NCBI RefSeq assembly: GCF_004803695.1
Contig: NZ_CP039393.1
Coordinates: 1,736,001-1,800,000, forward strand
Origin: Muribaculum gordoncarteri
GTDB lineage: Bacteria > Bacteroidota > Bacteroidia > Bacteroidales > Muribaculaceae
Length of the DNA: 64,000 nt
Reading direction: 5' to 3'
The notes beneath the pieces were generated by a model. The model worked only from the letters and a program-made list of their open reading frames with translations. It was not told where the DNA came from and made no database searches. This document shows, in pieces, positions 33,839-43,093 of the stretch. How positions within the stretch are numbered: position 1 is the first letter of the stretch; the number at the start of each line of letters is the position of its first letter. The translations under genes and the position numbers were made by a program.

Positions 33839-35863
33839 CGGTAGTTTGACAGTTGCATTTTCATGAATCTTTTTTGCTGGCACGCTTGCACGTGTCAAAT
33901 TTTATTACTATCTTTGTAGCACCGTGTAGCAATCAACGGCAGGGCGGCATAATATGAAGCTGAAAATAACCAAGACAAAAAAGACTTCCATCCTTTATGT
34001 ACAGAAGGCATACAGGGACAAGAACGGCAAAAGTACCTCAAGAATCCATGAGCGCCTTGGAACGCTTGAGGAAGTTCGTCAGAGATGCGGAGACAGAGAT
34101 CCTGTTGAATGGGCCAGGGAATATATCGCCAGGCTTACGGCACAGGAGAAGGAGGGCCGGCAGGTGATAATATCACGTCTGTCGCCCACAAAGCTTATTG
34201 AAAAAGGCGAGGCTCAGAGTTGCGAGAGCGGATATCTGTTTCTTAAACGGCTGTACCATAAGGTCGGGATGGACAGGATATGCGAGGCAATCTCACGTAA
34301 ACATAAGTTCGACTTCGATTTCAACAAAGTTCTGGAGCTGATGGTCTACGAACGGCTTTTGAGACCGGCTTCAAAACTAGGTAATTATCGCAGGAGCGGA
34401 AGCTATATCGAGCCTTTTGATATAGAAAAACAGCATATCTACAGGAGTCTGGATATCCTGGACAGACACGGTGAATACATCCAGAAGAGACTTTTCCTTA
34501 ATTCGTCAAAGGTTGTCGAACGGGATACGACCGTCATGTACTATGACTGCACCAACTATTTTTTCGAGAGAGAATCTGCCGATCCGGACTATGTGACAGA
34601 CAAAAAAGGGAACGTTCATGAACGTATACGCAAGTACGGAGTCTCCAAGGAACATCGACCGAACCCCATCGTACAGATGGGTATGTTCATCGACAACTCC
34701 GGCATGCCGGTTGCGATGTGCATCAATCCCGGCAATGCCAACGAACAGACTACCTTGATTCCAACTGAAAAGATTATAGTTGAGAAGATGGGGGTCAGCA
34801 AGATTGTAGTCTGTACAGACGGAGGTCTCTCTTCTGAAGGCAACCGGTCATATAACTCCACAGCAGAAAGATCATTCATAACGGTGCAGTCAATAAAGAA
34901 ACTGGAGGATAATCTCAGGGACTGGTGTCTGGAACCGACAGGATGGAAACTTGTAAAGTCCGACACGGTACAAAAAGACAAGCGGTACCGGGATGCAGAC
35001 GAGGATGAACTGGAGTTTGACCTGACTGATGCCGATACTGCCCGTTATTACGGAGACCGCACTTTTTATCGCGAGCGTTGGATTGTCAATGAAAAGACAA
35101 AGTTCTCTCAAAGATTGATTGTGACATTTTCATACAAATACCGCGACTACCTCCGATTCCTGCGTCAACGCGAGATTGACAAGGCTGACAGCAATGCACG
35201 TGGAAACAGGACATTGACCAAATCTTATAAGAGCCCTGACAGGTTCCTTTCCGAGACCTACGCCACAGAAGACGGCGAGGTTGCGGTATTCAGAACCGTC
35301 TCCCTGAATCTTGACGCCATATCAGAAGAAGAAAAATATGACGGCTTCTATGCGATATGTACGGATCTGTCTGACAATGTGACGAAAATCATCGAACTGA
35401 ACCATAACCGCTGGGAGTCGGAGGATGCCTTCAGGGTCATCAAGACTGACTTCAAGGGTCGACCCGTCTTCGTCTGGACGGCGGAACACATAAGGGCCCA
35501 CTTCATTGTCTGCTTTATCACACTACTGCTCTTCAGAATAATGGAAAAGGAACTGAACTATAAATACACATCCTCCGCTATAATTGAGAAACTACGGTCA
35601 ATGACTATGAACATAGTCAAGGGAGAAGGCTACAAGCCTAACTTCACACGGGATGATCTTACCGATGACCTACATGCCAAAGCCGGCTTCAGACTCGACA
35701 CCGAGATTGTTACTCGTCAGAAAATCAAACAGATTATTGCTAATATTAAAAAAGGTTAAATATAGATAACCCCATTCCAGTGCTACATATATAGACCCTT
35801 TTGCACATGGCTTCACGCCAATGTACAAAAGGGTTTGCTCGTTTTTGGACTGTAAAAGATGGG
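33839..35863 (+). mobile_element. IS1634-family insertion sequence, copy 1 (2,025 bp)
   Basis: The element runs from CGGTAGTTTGACAGT to the sequence whose complement is CCCATCTTTTACAGT. These ends are imperfect inverted repeats sharing TTTnACAGT. The same 2,025 bp occur inverted at 54614-56638, and comparison of both copies fixes the ends. Contents: promoter (TATCTTTG 33909-33916), one transposase gene, and a large hairpin near the right end (35795-35834) that should stop transcription. Confidence 0.93.
33954..35759 (+). CDS. IS1634-family DDE transposase, copy 1
   Basis: This 601-residue transposase has the family signature VMYYDCTNYFFERES (first catalytic Asp198), a second Asp in VVCTDGGLSSEGN, and the Y2-R-E-like motif HNRWESEDAFRVIKTD with the catalytic Glu. 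The N-terminal part (KTSILYVQKAYRDKNGKSTS) fits the IS1634 group of IS4-like elements. It differs from the copy at 54718 at residue 56 (Glu here, Gly there); I saw no other amino acid difference. It is intact and probably active. Confidence 0.95.
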   Translation: MKLKITKTKKTSILYVQKAYRDKNGKSTSRIHERLGTLEEVRQRCGDRDPVEWAREYIARLTAQEKEGRQVIISRLSPTKLIEKGEAQSCESGYLFLKRLYHKVGMDRICEAISRKHKFDFDFNKVLELMVYERLLRPASKLGNYRRSGSYIEPFDIEKQHIYRSLDILDRHGEYIQKRLFLNSSKVVERDTTVMYYDCTNYFFERESADPDYVTDKKGNVHERIRKYGVSKEHRPNPIVQMGMFIDNSGMPVAMCINPGNANEQTTLIPTEKIIVEKMGVSKIVVCTDGGLSSEGNRSYNSTAERSFITVQSIKKLEDNLRDWCLEPTGWKLVKSDTVQKDKRYRDADEDELEFDLTDADTARYYGDRTFYRERWIVNEKTKFSQRLIVTFSYKYRDYLRFLRQREIDKADSNARGNRTLTKSYKSPDRFLSETYATEDGEVAVFRTVSLNLDAISEEEKYDGFYAICTDLSDNVTKIIELNHNRWESEDAFRVIKTDFKGRPVFVWTAEHIRAHFIVCFITLLLFRIMEKELNYKYTSSAIIEKLRSMTMNIVKGEGYKPNFTRDDLTDDLHAKAGFRLDTEIVTRQKIKQIIANIKKG

Positions 35864-36352
35864 ATTTTGATGGTGCAAAGGTACAACTATTTTTGTAACG
35901 CACCAAATGTTTTGTACAGAAATTTCTCCAGCGGAGTCATTTTTTGTTGGCGTATTGTAACGGTATCGCGTCCTATGCCTACATTGTGCTTGTTGAATAT
36001 TCGTTCGGCCGATTGTGTAAATGCCTTGCACTTAGCCCCGACATCTCCTTTAGTACAGTTTTCGACCGGGACAAGGCGGAAATTTCCCGACGCTGCCGAC
36101 GGAGGCACCGTAAACACCAGTCGGTAATCGGCCGAAGCCACATGCGCCCTACCCTCGTCGTCACGTTCAAGATTCACCTTCACCATGGCACCTCCTCGTG
36201 TATCGACGGTCTTCATGTTGGATATAAAATTACCGAGTGAATACACGACTACAACGTTGGAGCCGTCGGCACGGCGACGCATTTCCATAGGCTGAATCAC
36301 ATGAGGGTGACCGCCTATTATCATGTCGACACCTTGTTCAACAAGAAAATCG
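35864..36352. repeat. 489-bp target duplication, right copy (IS copy 1)
   Basis: Copy of 33350-33838. It restores the 3' end of capA, so the gene to the right stays whole. It also carries an orphan copy of the tRNA-His promoter (35876-35907) that points leftward into the IS. Confidence 0.92.
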
Positions 36353-37014
36353 GCAAGCTGACGCTGTGCAGGCGACGGGAGCAGCTGATACTCCAAGCCC
36401 CAGTGCACGCACACCGCTATCAATTCGGCTCCACAGCTTCGGGTGCGAGCTATGTCACGCGCCATCTTGTCACGATCGATATAGTCGACCACGGCATCGC
36501 TGTTTAGCTTTATGCCGTTGGTACCGTAAGTGTAATTGAGAAATCCCACCTTGAAGCCGGCTATGTCGACAATCATCGGCAACATCGAGTCACGCTCGGC
36601 GGCATTGCGATAGGTGCCGAGATGCGTCACATTGCGCTCGTCGAGTTTGTCAAGAGTGCGCACAAGTCCGCGGTCACGCTTGTCGAGAGTGTGATTGTTG
36701 GCTGTAAGCATCATGTCAAATCCGGCATCGGTCAATGCATCAAGATAGGAGTCGGGCGCACTGAAACAAGGATAGCCCGAATAAGGTTCGCCTCCAAGCG
36801 GTGTTTCAAGATTCACCACCGCATAGTCGGCATCGGAGATGTAGGGCGACAGCGCCGTGAAACAGTCGGAATAGTCATACACCCCGTCACCGCGGGAGGC
36901 AGCATCTATCTGCGCCTTATGCTGCATTGCGTCGCCGGCAAATACAATATCGGCCTTTTCGCTGCCGAAAAGCATCGACACGAACGACAACAGCAACAGG
37001 TGCAACAGCGTCAT
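35887..37014 (-). CDS. CapA-family metallophosphatase-like protein
   Basis: This 375-residue protein belongs to the CapA/PgsA poly-gamma-glutamate family with a calcineurin-like fold: IVFAGDAMQHKAQID, ADYAVVNLETPLGG, MLTANNHTLDKRDRGLVRTL, LIAVCVHWGLEYQL, MIIGGHPHVIQPME. The metal ligands Asp, Asn-His and GGHPH are present. An N-terminal hydrophobic stretch suggests export. No other capsule gene is nearby; in Bacteroidetes it is often a lone gene of unknown substrate. It closes the panC-panD-ffh-folD operon, 12 bp after folD, and its last 155 codons lie in the right target repeat. Confidence 0.9.
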   Translation of the reverse strand: MTLLHLLLLSFVSMLFGSEKADIVFAGDAMQHKAQIDAASRGDGVYDYSDCFTALSPYISDADYAVVNLETPLGGEPYSGYPCFSAPDSYLDALTDAGFDMMLTANNHTLDKRDRGLVRTLDKLDERNVTHLGTYRNAAERDSMLPMIVDIAGFKVGFLNYTYGTNGIKLNSDAVVDYIDRDKMARDIARTRSCGAELIAVCVHWGLEYQLLPSPAQRQLADFLVEQGVDMIIGGHPHVIQPMEMRRRADGSNVVVVYSLGNFISNMKTVDTRGGAMVKVNLERDDEGRAHVASADYRLVFTVPPSAASGNFRLVPVENCTKGDVGAKCKAFTQSAERIFNKHNVGIGRDTVTIRQQKMTPLEKFLYKTFGALQK

Positions 37015-37026
37015 GGCTGTAATTTT

Positions 37027-37908
37027 TTATCCGTAAATAGCTCCCTGGCCTGCAAGAAGAGTGTTCTTCATCAGCGAGCAGATGGTCATAGGGCCTACTC
37101 CGCCGGGCACGGGTGTGATATAGGAGCAAAGAGGAGCCACGTTTTCAAAGTCGACATCACCGCTAAGGCGGAATCCGCTCTTGCGCGTAGCATCGGGAAC
37201 ACGTGTAGTGCCCACATCGATTATCACGGCTCCGGGCTTAACCATGTCGGCGGTTACAAATCCCGGACTGCCGAGGGCGGCGATTATTATGTCGGCCTCG
37301 CGGCATATATCCTTCAGGTCCTTGGTCGCACTGTGACACACCGTAACGGTGGCGTCGCCGGGATTGTGCTTCTGCATCATGAGCATGGCCACAGGCTTGC
37401 CCACGATATTACTTCGTCCGAGTACGACACAACGCTTGCCCTTGGTGGGTATGTCGTAGCGTGCGAGCAGCTCAAGAATACCGGCCGGAGTGGCTGAAAC
37501 GTAACACGGAAGTCCTATCGACATTCTTCCAACGTTTATCGGATGGAATCCGTCGACATCCTTGCGATAGTCTATCGCTTCGATTATCTTCTGCTCGGAT
37601 ATGTGACGCGGCAACGGCAGCTGCACGATAAATCCGTCGACATCATCATCGCGGTTAAGCGAATCAATGGCTTCAAGCAGCTTCTCCTCGGTCACATCAT
37701 CCTCAAAGCGGATAAGCGTCGACTTGAATCCGCACTGCTCACAGGCACGCACCTTGTGAGCTACATACGTTTCACTGCCCCCGTCATGTCCTACGAGTAT
37801 GGCGGCAAGATGAGGACGCTTGCGGCCTTCAGCCACCATCGACTCAACGGCGGCGGCGATCTCCTGCTTTATTTCATCGGCGATTTTTTTACCGTCAATA
37901 AGTGTCAT
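37027..37908 (-). CDS. folD: Methylenetetrahydrofolate dehydrogenase/cyclohydrolase FolD
   Basis: This 293-residue bifunctional enzyme interconverts 5,10-methylene- and 10-formyl-tetrahydrofolate. It has the catalytic lysine region [44 protein letters not shown], the NADP loop [17 protein letters not shown] and [17 protein letters not shown]. It supplies one-carbon units, including the formyl donor used by Fmt. It sits between ffh and capA on the same strand. Confidence 0.97.
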   Translation of the reverse strand: MTLIDGKKIADEIKQEIAAAVESMVAEGRKRPHLAAILVGHDGGSETYVAHKVRACEQCGFKSTLIRFEDDVTEEKLLEAIDSLNRDDDVDGFIVQLPLPRHISEQKIIEAIDYRKDVDGFHPINVGRMSIGLPCYVSATPAGILELLARYDIPTKGKRCVVLGRSNIVGKPVAMLMMQKHNPGDATVTVCHSATKDLKDICREADIIIAALGSPGFVTADMVKPGAVIIDVGTTRVPDATRKSGFRLSGDVDFENVAPLCSYITPVPGGVGPMTICSLMKNTLLAGQGAIYG

Positions 37909-37950
37909 ATCGATTCGTTGTTAATTGGTTGTTGCAAACAATTTATCACT

Positions 37951-39282
37951 TTAGCGACGACGCATGTTGCGCATCATCTTCATCGGATTGGCCTTCATTG
38001 CAGTTGCGGCCTTCATCATCTTGCGGGTTTCCTCAAACTGCTTCAACAGGCGGTTGACCTCCTGGATGGTAGTACCCGAGCCGCGGGCGATTCTCTGACG
38101 GCGGCTGCCGTTAATGATTTCAGGATTAGCACGCTCCTGCGGAGTCATCGAGTGGATTATAGCCTCGATGCCCTTGAATGCGTTATCGTCAATGTCAATA
38201 TCCTTTATGGCCTTGCCCACACCCGGAATCATCGATGCAAGATCCTTGAGGTTACCCATCTTCTTGATCTGCTGTATCTGATTCAGGAAGTCATTGAAGT
38301 TAAACTGGTTCTTGGCAATCTTGCGCTGCAGCTCACGGGCTTCCTTTTCATCAAATTGCTGCTGGGCCTTCTCAACGAGCGACACGATGTCACCCATGCC
38401 GAGAATACGGTCGGCCATACGCGCAGGATGGAAGTAGTCGAGTGCGTCGAGTTTCTCGCCCGTACCCACAAACTTGATGGGCTTGGTGACAACCGTGCGT
38501 ATCGACAACGCGGCACCACCTCGGGTATCACCGTCGAGCTTGGTGAGCACTACGCCGTCAAAGTCGAGGCGGTCGTTGAATTCCTTGGCTGTGTTTACCG
38601 CATCCTGACCTGTCATCGAGTCGACGACAAAGAGTGTTTCCTGAGGCTTTATGGCCTTCTTTATGGCAGCGATCTCGTTCATCATCGCCTCGTCGACAGC
38701 AAGTCGGCCGGCGGTATCGACAATCACGAGGTCGTAGTGGTTGGCCTTGGCGTAACTGATTGCGTTCTCCGCTATCTGAACGGGATTCTTGTTTCCTTCC
38801 TCAGTGTAGACCGGAACCTCTATCTGCTCGCCGAGCACCTTCAACTGCTCGATGGCAGCCGGTCGATAGACGTCGCCGGCAACAAGCAGCGGACGCTTCG
38901 ATTTTTCGCTCTTGAGCTTGCGGGCAAGCTTTCCCGACATAGTGGTCTTACCCGAGCCTTGCAGACCCGACATAAGAATCACTGTAGGATTACCCGAGAG
39001 ATTCAGCGGCGCAGTGTCGCCACCCATCAGGGATGTAAGCTCGTCATGGACTATCTTCACCATGAGCTCGCTCGGCTTGATTGCGTTTATAACGTTCTGT
39101 CCGAGCGCCTTTGCCTTCACCGTGTCGGTAAACTGCTTTGCCACCTTGTAGTTGACATCGGCATCAAGCAGCGCGCGGCGCACATCCTTCAGCGTTTCGG
39201 CTACGTTAATTTCGGTAATTTTGCCTTGACCCTTGAGTAGCTTGAAACTGCGTTCAAGTCTTTCACTTAGATTTTCAAACAT
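37951..39282 (-). CDS. ffh: Signal recognition particle GTPase Ffh
   Basis: This 443-residue protein has the N-domain (MFENLSERLERSFKLLKGQG), the G-domain (GLQGSGKTTMSGKLA, DTAGRLAVDEAMM, TKLDGDTRGGAAL) and a C-terminal methionine-rich M-domain (FNDFLNQIQQIKKMGNLKDL, SRRQRIARGSGTTIQEVNRL). It binds signal sequences and 4.5S RNA and targets ribosomes to the membrane. The 4.5S RNA gene was not found in the window. It lies in the panC-panD-ffh-folD-capA operon. Confidence 0.98.
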   Translation of the reverse strand: MFENLSERLERSFKLLKGQGKITEINVAETLKDVRRALLDADVNYKVAKQFTDTVKAKALGQNVINAIKPSELMVKIVHDELTSLMGGDTAPLNLSGNPTVILMSGLQGSGKTTMSGKLARKLKSEKSKRPLLVAGDVYRPAAIEQLKVLGEQIEVPVYTEEGNKNPVQIAENAISYAKANHYDLVIVDTAGRLAVDEAMMNEIAAIKKAIKPQETLFVVDSMTGQDAVNTAKEFNDRLDFDGVVLTKLDGDTRGGAALSIRTVVTKPIKFVGTGEKLDALDYFHPARMADRILGMGDIVSLVEKAQQQFDEKEARELQRKIAKNQFNFNDFLNQIQQIKKMGNLKDLASMIPGVGKAIKDIDIDDNAFKGIEAIIHSMTPQERANPEIINGSRRQRIARGSGTTIQEVNRLLKQFEETRKMMKAATAMKANPMKMMRNMRRR

Positions 39283-39311
39283 ATATCGTAATTATTCTAT
39301 TATTCGGTTAG

Positions 39312-39665
39312 TCACACAAGTCGATTGGTTGCGGTATCGGGGAATATTACCGCCGGCTTGAAGTTCTTGGCCTCGTCAAAAGGCATCATGGCGTAGGCCA
39401 TTATTATGACAATGTCACCCGGCTGCACCTTGCGTGCGGCAGCTCCGTTGAGGCAAATCATGCCCGAACCGCGCTCTCCGGGGATTGTGTAAGTGTCAAA
39501 TCGCTCGCCATTGTTATTGTCGACGATGTAGACACGCTCGCCGGCAATTATGTTGGCGGCATCCATCAAGTCCTGGTCGATGGTGATGCTGCCTATATAG
39601 TTGAGATTGCTCTCGGTCACTGTTACACGGTGAATCTTTGATTTCACCACTTGTACCTGCATCAT
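39312..39665 (-). CDS. panD: Aspartate 1-decarboxylase PanD
   Basis: This small enzyme makes beta-alanine for pantothenate. It has the family opening [20 protein letters not shown] and the self-cleavage site Gly-Ser in [11 protein letters not shown], where the serine becomes the pyruvoyl group. The frame begins at a TTG at 39674 overlapping the panC stop, but ATG 39665 fits the family better and gives 117 residues. It forms a unit with panC just upstream. Confidence 0.95.
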   Translation of the reverse strand: MMQVQVVKSKIHRVTVTESNLNYIGSITIDQDLMDAANIIAGERVYIVDNNNGERFDTYTIPGERGSGMICLNGAAARKVQPGDIVIIMAYAMMPFDEAKNFKPAVIFPDTATNRLV

Positions 39666-39670
39666 TTCTT

Positions 39671-40519
39671 TCAAATAGTGTATTTAATATTATCGATCAG
39701 ACGCACATCGCCGAGATAGACGGTGATGCATCCCACGGCCTGAGATGCCTGCGACCAATCGGTAATAGGCTGCATGTCGGCAGCATTTACGATTTCATAG
39801 TACTCCACATCCATTTCGGGATAAGCGTTTACAGCATCTATCACACTGCGCTTAACCTCCTCGACGCTGCAGTCACGGGCCTTGTCAAGGCTCTCGACCA
39901 TGATGCGGTGTATGTTGGGAGCTATCTCACGCTGGTGAGGCGTAAGCCTTACGTTGCGCGAGCTCAGTGCAAGGCCGTCGGCCTCGCGCTTGATGGGGCA
40001 GTCGACAATTTCGAGATTCTTGAATCCCTCGATTTCGACCATGCGGCGTATCACGGCAATCTGCTGGAAATCCTTCTCTCCGAAATAAGCCCTTGTAGGC
40101 TCGACCATTCTGAACAGCTTGCTCACAATCTGAGCCACGCCGTTGAAATGTCCGGGGCGCATGGCGCCTTCCATAACTTCGGCCACCTTGCCGAGGTCAA
40201 ACACACGGTTGTCAGGTTCGGGATATATCTCCTCTACCGAGGGGATGAATGCGATGTCGACACCTGCGTCGCGCATGCGGGCGCAATCGGCCTCCTCGGT
40301 GCGGGGATAGGTGCGCAGGTCATCGGGATTATTAAACTGTGTAGGATTTACAAATACGCTCACAACGACAACATCATTGTCACCGCGAGCCTTCTCCATC
40401 AATGATACGTGTCCGTCGTGAAGGGCACCCATGGTAGGAACAAGTCCCACCGACTTACCTTCGGCTTTCAATGCGCCAACGACGCTCTTAAGCTCTTCGA
40501 CTGTTCTAATAATTTTCAT
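39671..40519 (-). CDS. panC: Pantothenate synthetase PanC
   Basis: This 282-residue ligase joins pantoate and beta-alanine. Motifs: [20 protein letters not shown] (ATP-binding HxGH), [41 protein letters not shown]. An in-frame TTG lies two codons upstream, but ATG 40519 is preferred. It heads the operon, with a matched promoter at 40552-40583. Confidence 0.97.
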   Translation of the reverse strand: MKIIRTVEELKSVVGALKAEGKSVGLVPTMGALHDGHVSLMEKARGDNDVVVVSVFVNPTQFNNPDDLRTYPRTEEADCARMRDAGVDIAFIPSVEEIYPEPDNRVFDLGKVAEVMEGAMRPGHFNGVAQIVSKLFRMVEPTRAYFGEKDFQQIAVIRRMVEIEGFKNLEIVDCPIKREADGLALSSRNVRLTPHQREIAPNIHRIMVESLDKARDCSVEEVKRSVIDAVNAYPEMDVEYYEIVNAADMQPITDWSQASQAVGCITVYLGDVRLIDNIKYTI

Positions 40520-40551
40520 TGTCAAATACGCAATTTTTGCTTATCAGAGTG

Positions 40552-40583
40552 CAAAATTACGCAATAAATCAATTATTAGCAAT
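40552..40583 (-). promoter_or_regulatory. Promoter of the panC operon
   Basis: On the minus strand ATTG (40583-40580), a 20-bp spacer and TAATTTTG (40559-40552), about 33 bp before the panC ATG. Confidence 0.65.
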
Positions 40584-40677
40584 GTAATCACCAAAAAATG
40601 CGAAAAAGCCTGCCGACAGGTTGTCATATTCGCATCTTTAGGCTAACTTTACATCACAAAACGCAACGATCCCCCTT

Positions 40678-41310
40678 ATGGAACAAGAATACGCCTCAAC
40701 ACTTCTTGAAACGGCGGTCAACGAGTTGTCGCGACTGCCAGGAATAGGCCGAAAAACGGCTCTTCGCCTTGCGCTGCACATTCTGCGCCAGGACGAAAAG
40801 TACGGAATCGAGCTCGGCGAGGCAATAATAAACCTGCGCAACGGCATACGCTACTGCACCACCTGCCATAACATATCGGAAACCGACACCTGCCCTATAT
40901 GCTCCAACCCCTCACGCGACGCATCGACGGTGTGCGTGGTCGAGAGCGTAAAGGATGTCATGAGCTTTGAAAACACCCGACAGTTCAACGGGCTCTACCA
41001 TGTACTCGGTGGCGTAATCTCGCCCATGGACGGAATAGGCCCCGACCAACTTGAGATAGAGTCACTTGTGGAGCGCGTAGCCAACGGAGGCGTAAAGGAG
41101 GTGATCCTGGCTCTAAGCGCAACGATGGAGGGTGAAACCACCAACTTTTATATCTACCGCAGGCTCGGGACGCTCCCCGTCAAGATAACCCAGCTTGCAC
41201 GAGGCGTATCGGTGGGAAATGAGATCGAATACACCGACGAAATCACACTCGGCCGCTCATTGCTCAACCGCACACTCTTCAGCGAATCATTCAACCAGCA
41301 TCTGCAATGA
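40678..41310 (+). CDS. recR: Recombination mediator RecR
   Basis: This 210-residue protein has the helix-hairpin-helix [20 protein letters not shown], the zinc site [16 protein letters not shown], the Toprim core [14 protein letters not shown] followed by [19 protein letters not shown] and the C-terminal [19 protein letters not shown]. RecR works with RecF or RecO to load RecA on gaps. It overlaps the GNAT gene by 4 bp. Confidence 0.98.
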   Translation: MEQEYASTLLETAVNELSRLPGIGRKTALRLALHILRQDEKYGIELGEAIINLRNGIRYCTTCHNISETDTCPICSNPSRDASTVCVVESVKDVMSFENTRQFNGLYHVLGGVISPMDGIGPDQLEIESLVERVANGGVKEVILALSATMEGETTNFYIYRRLGTLPVKITQLARGVSVGNEIEYTDEITLGRSLLNRTLFSESFNQHLQ

Positions 41311-41834
41311 CACCGTTACTGTGCGACGACAAGATTATCCTGCGTGCTGTCGAGGCTACCGACCTTGACACCATACTCGCATGGGAAAACGACACCACCA
41401 TCTGGGAAGTGGGCAGCTCCATGGCACCATTCTCACGGAAATCGATATGGGACTACATCGAGAGCTATAACCCCGACATATTCGCGGCCCGTCAGCTGCG
41501 GTTGATAATCGAGCGCAACGATTCGCGACAAGCCGTAGGGATGATCGACCTATACGACTTTGACCCGATGAACCGTCGCGCAGGAGTGGGCCTGCTGATT
41601 GACCGGGCATATCGCCATCAGGGCTACGGCATGCGTTCGCTCGCGCTGCTCGCCGGATATGCCGGCAAATTCATAGGCATGCACCAGTTGTGGGCTGTCG
41701 TTTCGGTCGACAACTCTCACAGCGTTGATTTATTCAAGAAAAGCGGTTACCGCATCACGGGCCGCATGAAGTCATGGCTACGAAGCGGCAAGAGCTACCG
41801 CGACGCATTCATGATGCAACTCCTCATCAATTGA
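41307..41834 (+). CDS. GNAT-family N-acetyltransferase
   Basis: This 175-residue protein resembles SpeG/RimJ-type acetyltransferases: [40 protein letters not shown], the acetyl-CoA loop [19 protein letters not shown] and [20 protein letters not shown]. The substrate is unknown (polyamine and protein N-terminus are possibilities). It is coupled to recR by an ATGA overlap and its 3' end overlaps the convergent AlgH-like gene by 8 bp. Confidence 0.92.
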   Translation: MTPLLCDDKIILRAVEATDLDTILAWENDTTIWEVGSSMAPFSRKSIWDYIESYNPDIFAARQLRLIIERNDSRQAVGMIDLYDFDPMNRRAGVGLLIDRAYRHQGYGMRSLALLAGYAGKFIGMHQLWAVVSVDNSHSVDLFKKSGYRITGRMKSWLRSGKSYRDAFMMQLLIN

Positions 41835-42429
41835 GTCGAGGATTCTGAGGGTGATACAACCATCCCTTGTAATTGTTTCCCATAGAGCGCACCTGTCCGT
41901 GCCAATATCCGTCCTCGGCACCGAGCAGAAGTGAATCGGCGTCGGTAATCGATGTCACAGCCCACACATTGTCCTTAAGTTCCTCATCCAGTTGCCCTAT
42001 GCCCCATCCGCTGTAACCCAGGTAGAAGCGTATCGTGCCCTCTACCGGATAATCGGAATTTACATAGTCAAGCATGCTGTCGAAATCGCCGCCGATGTAC
42101 AATCCGGGGCAAATGCAGCGCGCACCGGGTATTATGTCGCCCAGTGTGTGGATGAAGTAAAGCCTGTCACACGACATAGGGCCTCCGCAATATATCGGTA
42201 TCGGCTCTTTACGCGTAACGGTGCTGATAAGGTCAGAAAGCGTATAATTGGTCATCTTATTCATCACAATCCCCATCGAAGTTTCACCTATTTCATAATC
42301 AATCAAGCATATAACCGCATGATTGAAATATTTTTCCTTCAAAAAAGGCTCGGCAACCAACAACGCCCCTCTGCAAGGAACACCCTTGGGTAAATCAATA
42401 TTAAATAGGAGCGAGTCAATTTTGTTCAT
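41827..42429 (-). CDS. YqgE/AlgH family protein (UPF0301)
   Basis: This 200-residue protein fits UPF0301: GALLVAEPFLKEKYFNHAVI, TSMGIVMNKMTNYTLSDLI, PIYCGGPMSCDRLYFIHTLG and the closing FYLGYSGWGIGQLDEEL. Biochemical role is unsettled; AlgH was first linked to transcription control. The frame reaches upstream to 42519, but ATG 42429 starts the conserved part (MNKIDSLLFNIDLPKG). Confidence 0.94.
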   Translation of the reverse strand: MNKIDSLLFNIDLPKGVPCRGALLVAEPFLKEKYFNHAVICLIDYEIGETSMGIVMNKMTNYTLSDLISTVTRKEPIPIYCGGPMSCDRLYFIHTLGDIIPGARCICPGLYIGGDFDSMLDYVNSDYPVEGTIRFYLGYSGWGIGQLDEELKDNVWAVTSITDADSLLLGAEDGYWHGQVRSMGNNYKGWLYHPQNPRLN

Positions 42430-42626
42430 AATTCTATAAGTGTGCTTAATTGGCCATAAATATACAAATTCGTTTTGATTATAACAAAATATTTTCATCA
42501 TTATTTTATTCCCTTTCACTTATTTTCAAGTCCATTTTCCCTAATAGCACAAGAAATGCGAAATATAATCCAACATATCATACCCAATTCACTCAACAAG
42601 TAGCGACAACAATATTACGTGATGTT

Positions 42627-42669
42627 TTTGCTAAAATAAAAAATAGGTTTTATATTTGCGCTATAAAAC
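42627..42669 (+). promoter_or_regulatory. Promoter and overlapping dyad of the blaI/M56 operon
   Basis: TTTG (42627-42630), a 20-bp spacer and TATATTTG (42651-42658). An inverted repeat GTTTTATA (42647-42654) / TATAAAAC (42662-42669) with a 7-bp gap covers the -7 box, so a BlaI-type repressor bound there would shut the promoter. Confidence 0.7.
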
Positions 42670-42682
42670 TAAAGGTTTCGTT

Positions 42683-43069
42683 ATGCGTAAGAAGAAAGAT
42701 AAGATCGAGATGACCGACAAGGAAGAGGAACTGATGAGGATATTCTGGAATCACGGTCCGATGTTTGTACGGGAAATAGTGGAACTTTACCCCGAACCCC
42801 GACCACATTTCAATACATTGTCTACATTTGTCCGAAATCTTGAACAGAAAGGATTCGTGTCACATGAAGCGGTTGGCGGCTCCTTCCGTTATTACGCCGT
42901 GGCGCGAAAAGAGGATTTCCGCCGAAAGACTCTCGGCACGCTTATCAAGAACTACTTCGGCAACAGCTATTTCGGAGCCGTGTCGACACTCGTCGAGGAG
43001 GAGAAGATAAGCGTCGACGAACTCAAGGAGCTTATCGACATGGTCGAGAACAAGAATAAGGACAAGTAA
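42683..43069 (+). CDS. BlaI/MecI-family transcriptional repressor
   Basis: This 128-residue protein has the BlaI winged-helix pattern: MTDKEEELMRIFWNHGPMFV, REIVELYPEPRPHFNTLSTF, VRNLEQKGFVSHEA, then a C-terminal dimerization region ending in LKELIDMVENKNKDK. In the classical system the repressor is inactivated through the membrane protease encoded next door. The frame opens at a TTG (42656), but ATG 42683 is preferred. It lies 24 bp before the M56 gene. Confidence 0.93.
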   Translation: MRKKKDKIEMTDKEEELMRIFWNHGPMFVREIVELYPEPRPHFNTLSTFVRNLEQKGFVSHEAVGGSFRYYAVARKEDFRRKTLGTLIKNYFGNSYFGAVSTLVEEEKISVDELKELIDMVENKNKDK

Positions 43070-43093
43070 CAACCAATCCATAAACCGTCAGCA

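Noticed and set aside
36622-37497. 291-codon open frame on the + strand
   Set aside because: Antisense across capA and folD; low-complexity His/Arg-rich translation.
37543-39240. 565-codon open frame on the + strand
   Set aside because: Antisense shadow of ffh and folD, both firmly identified on the minus strand.
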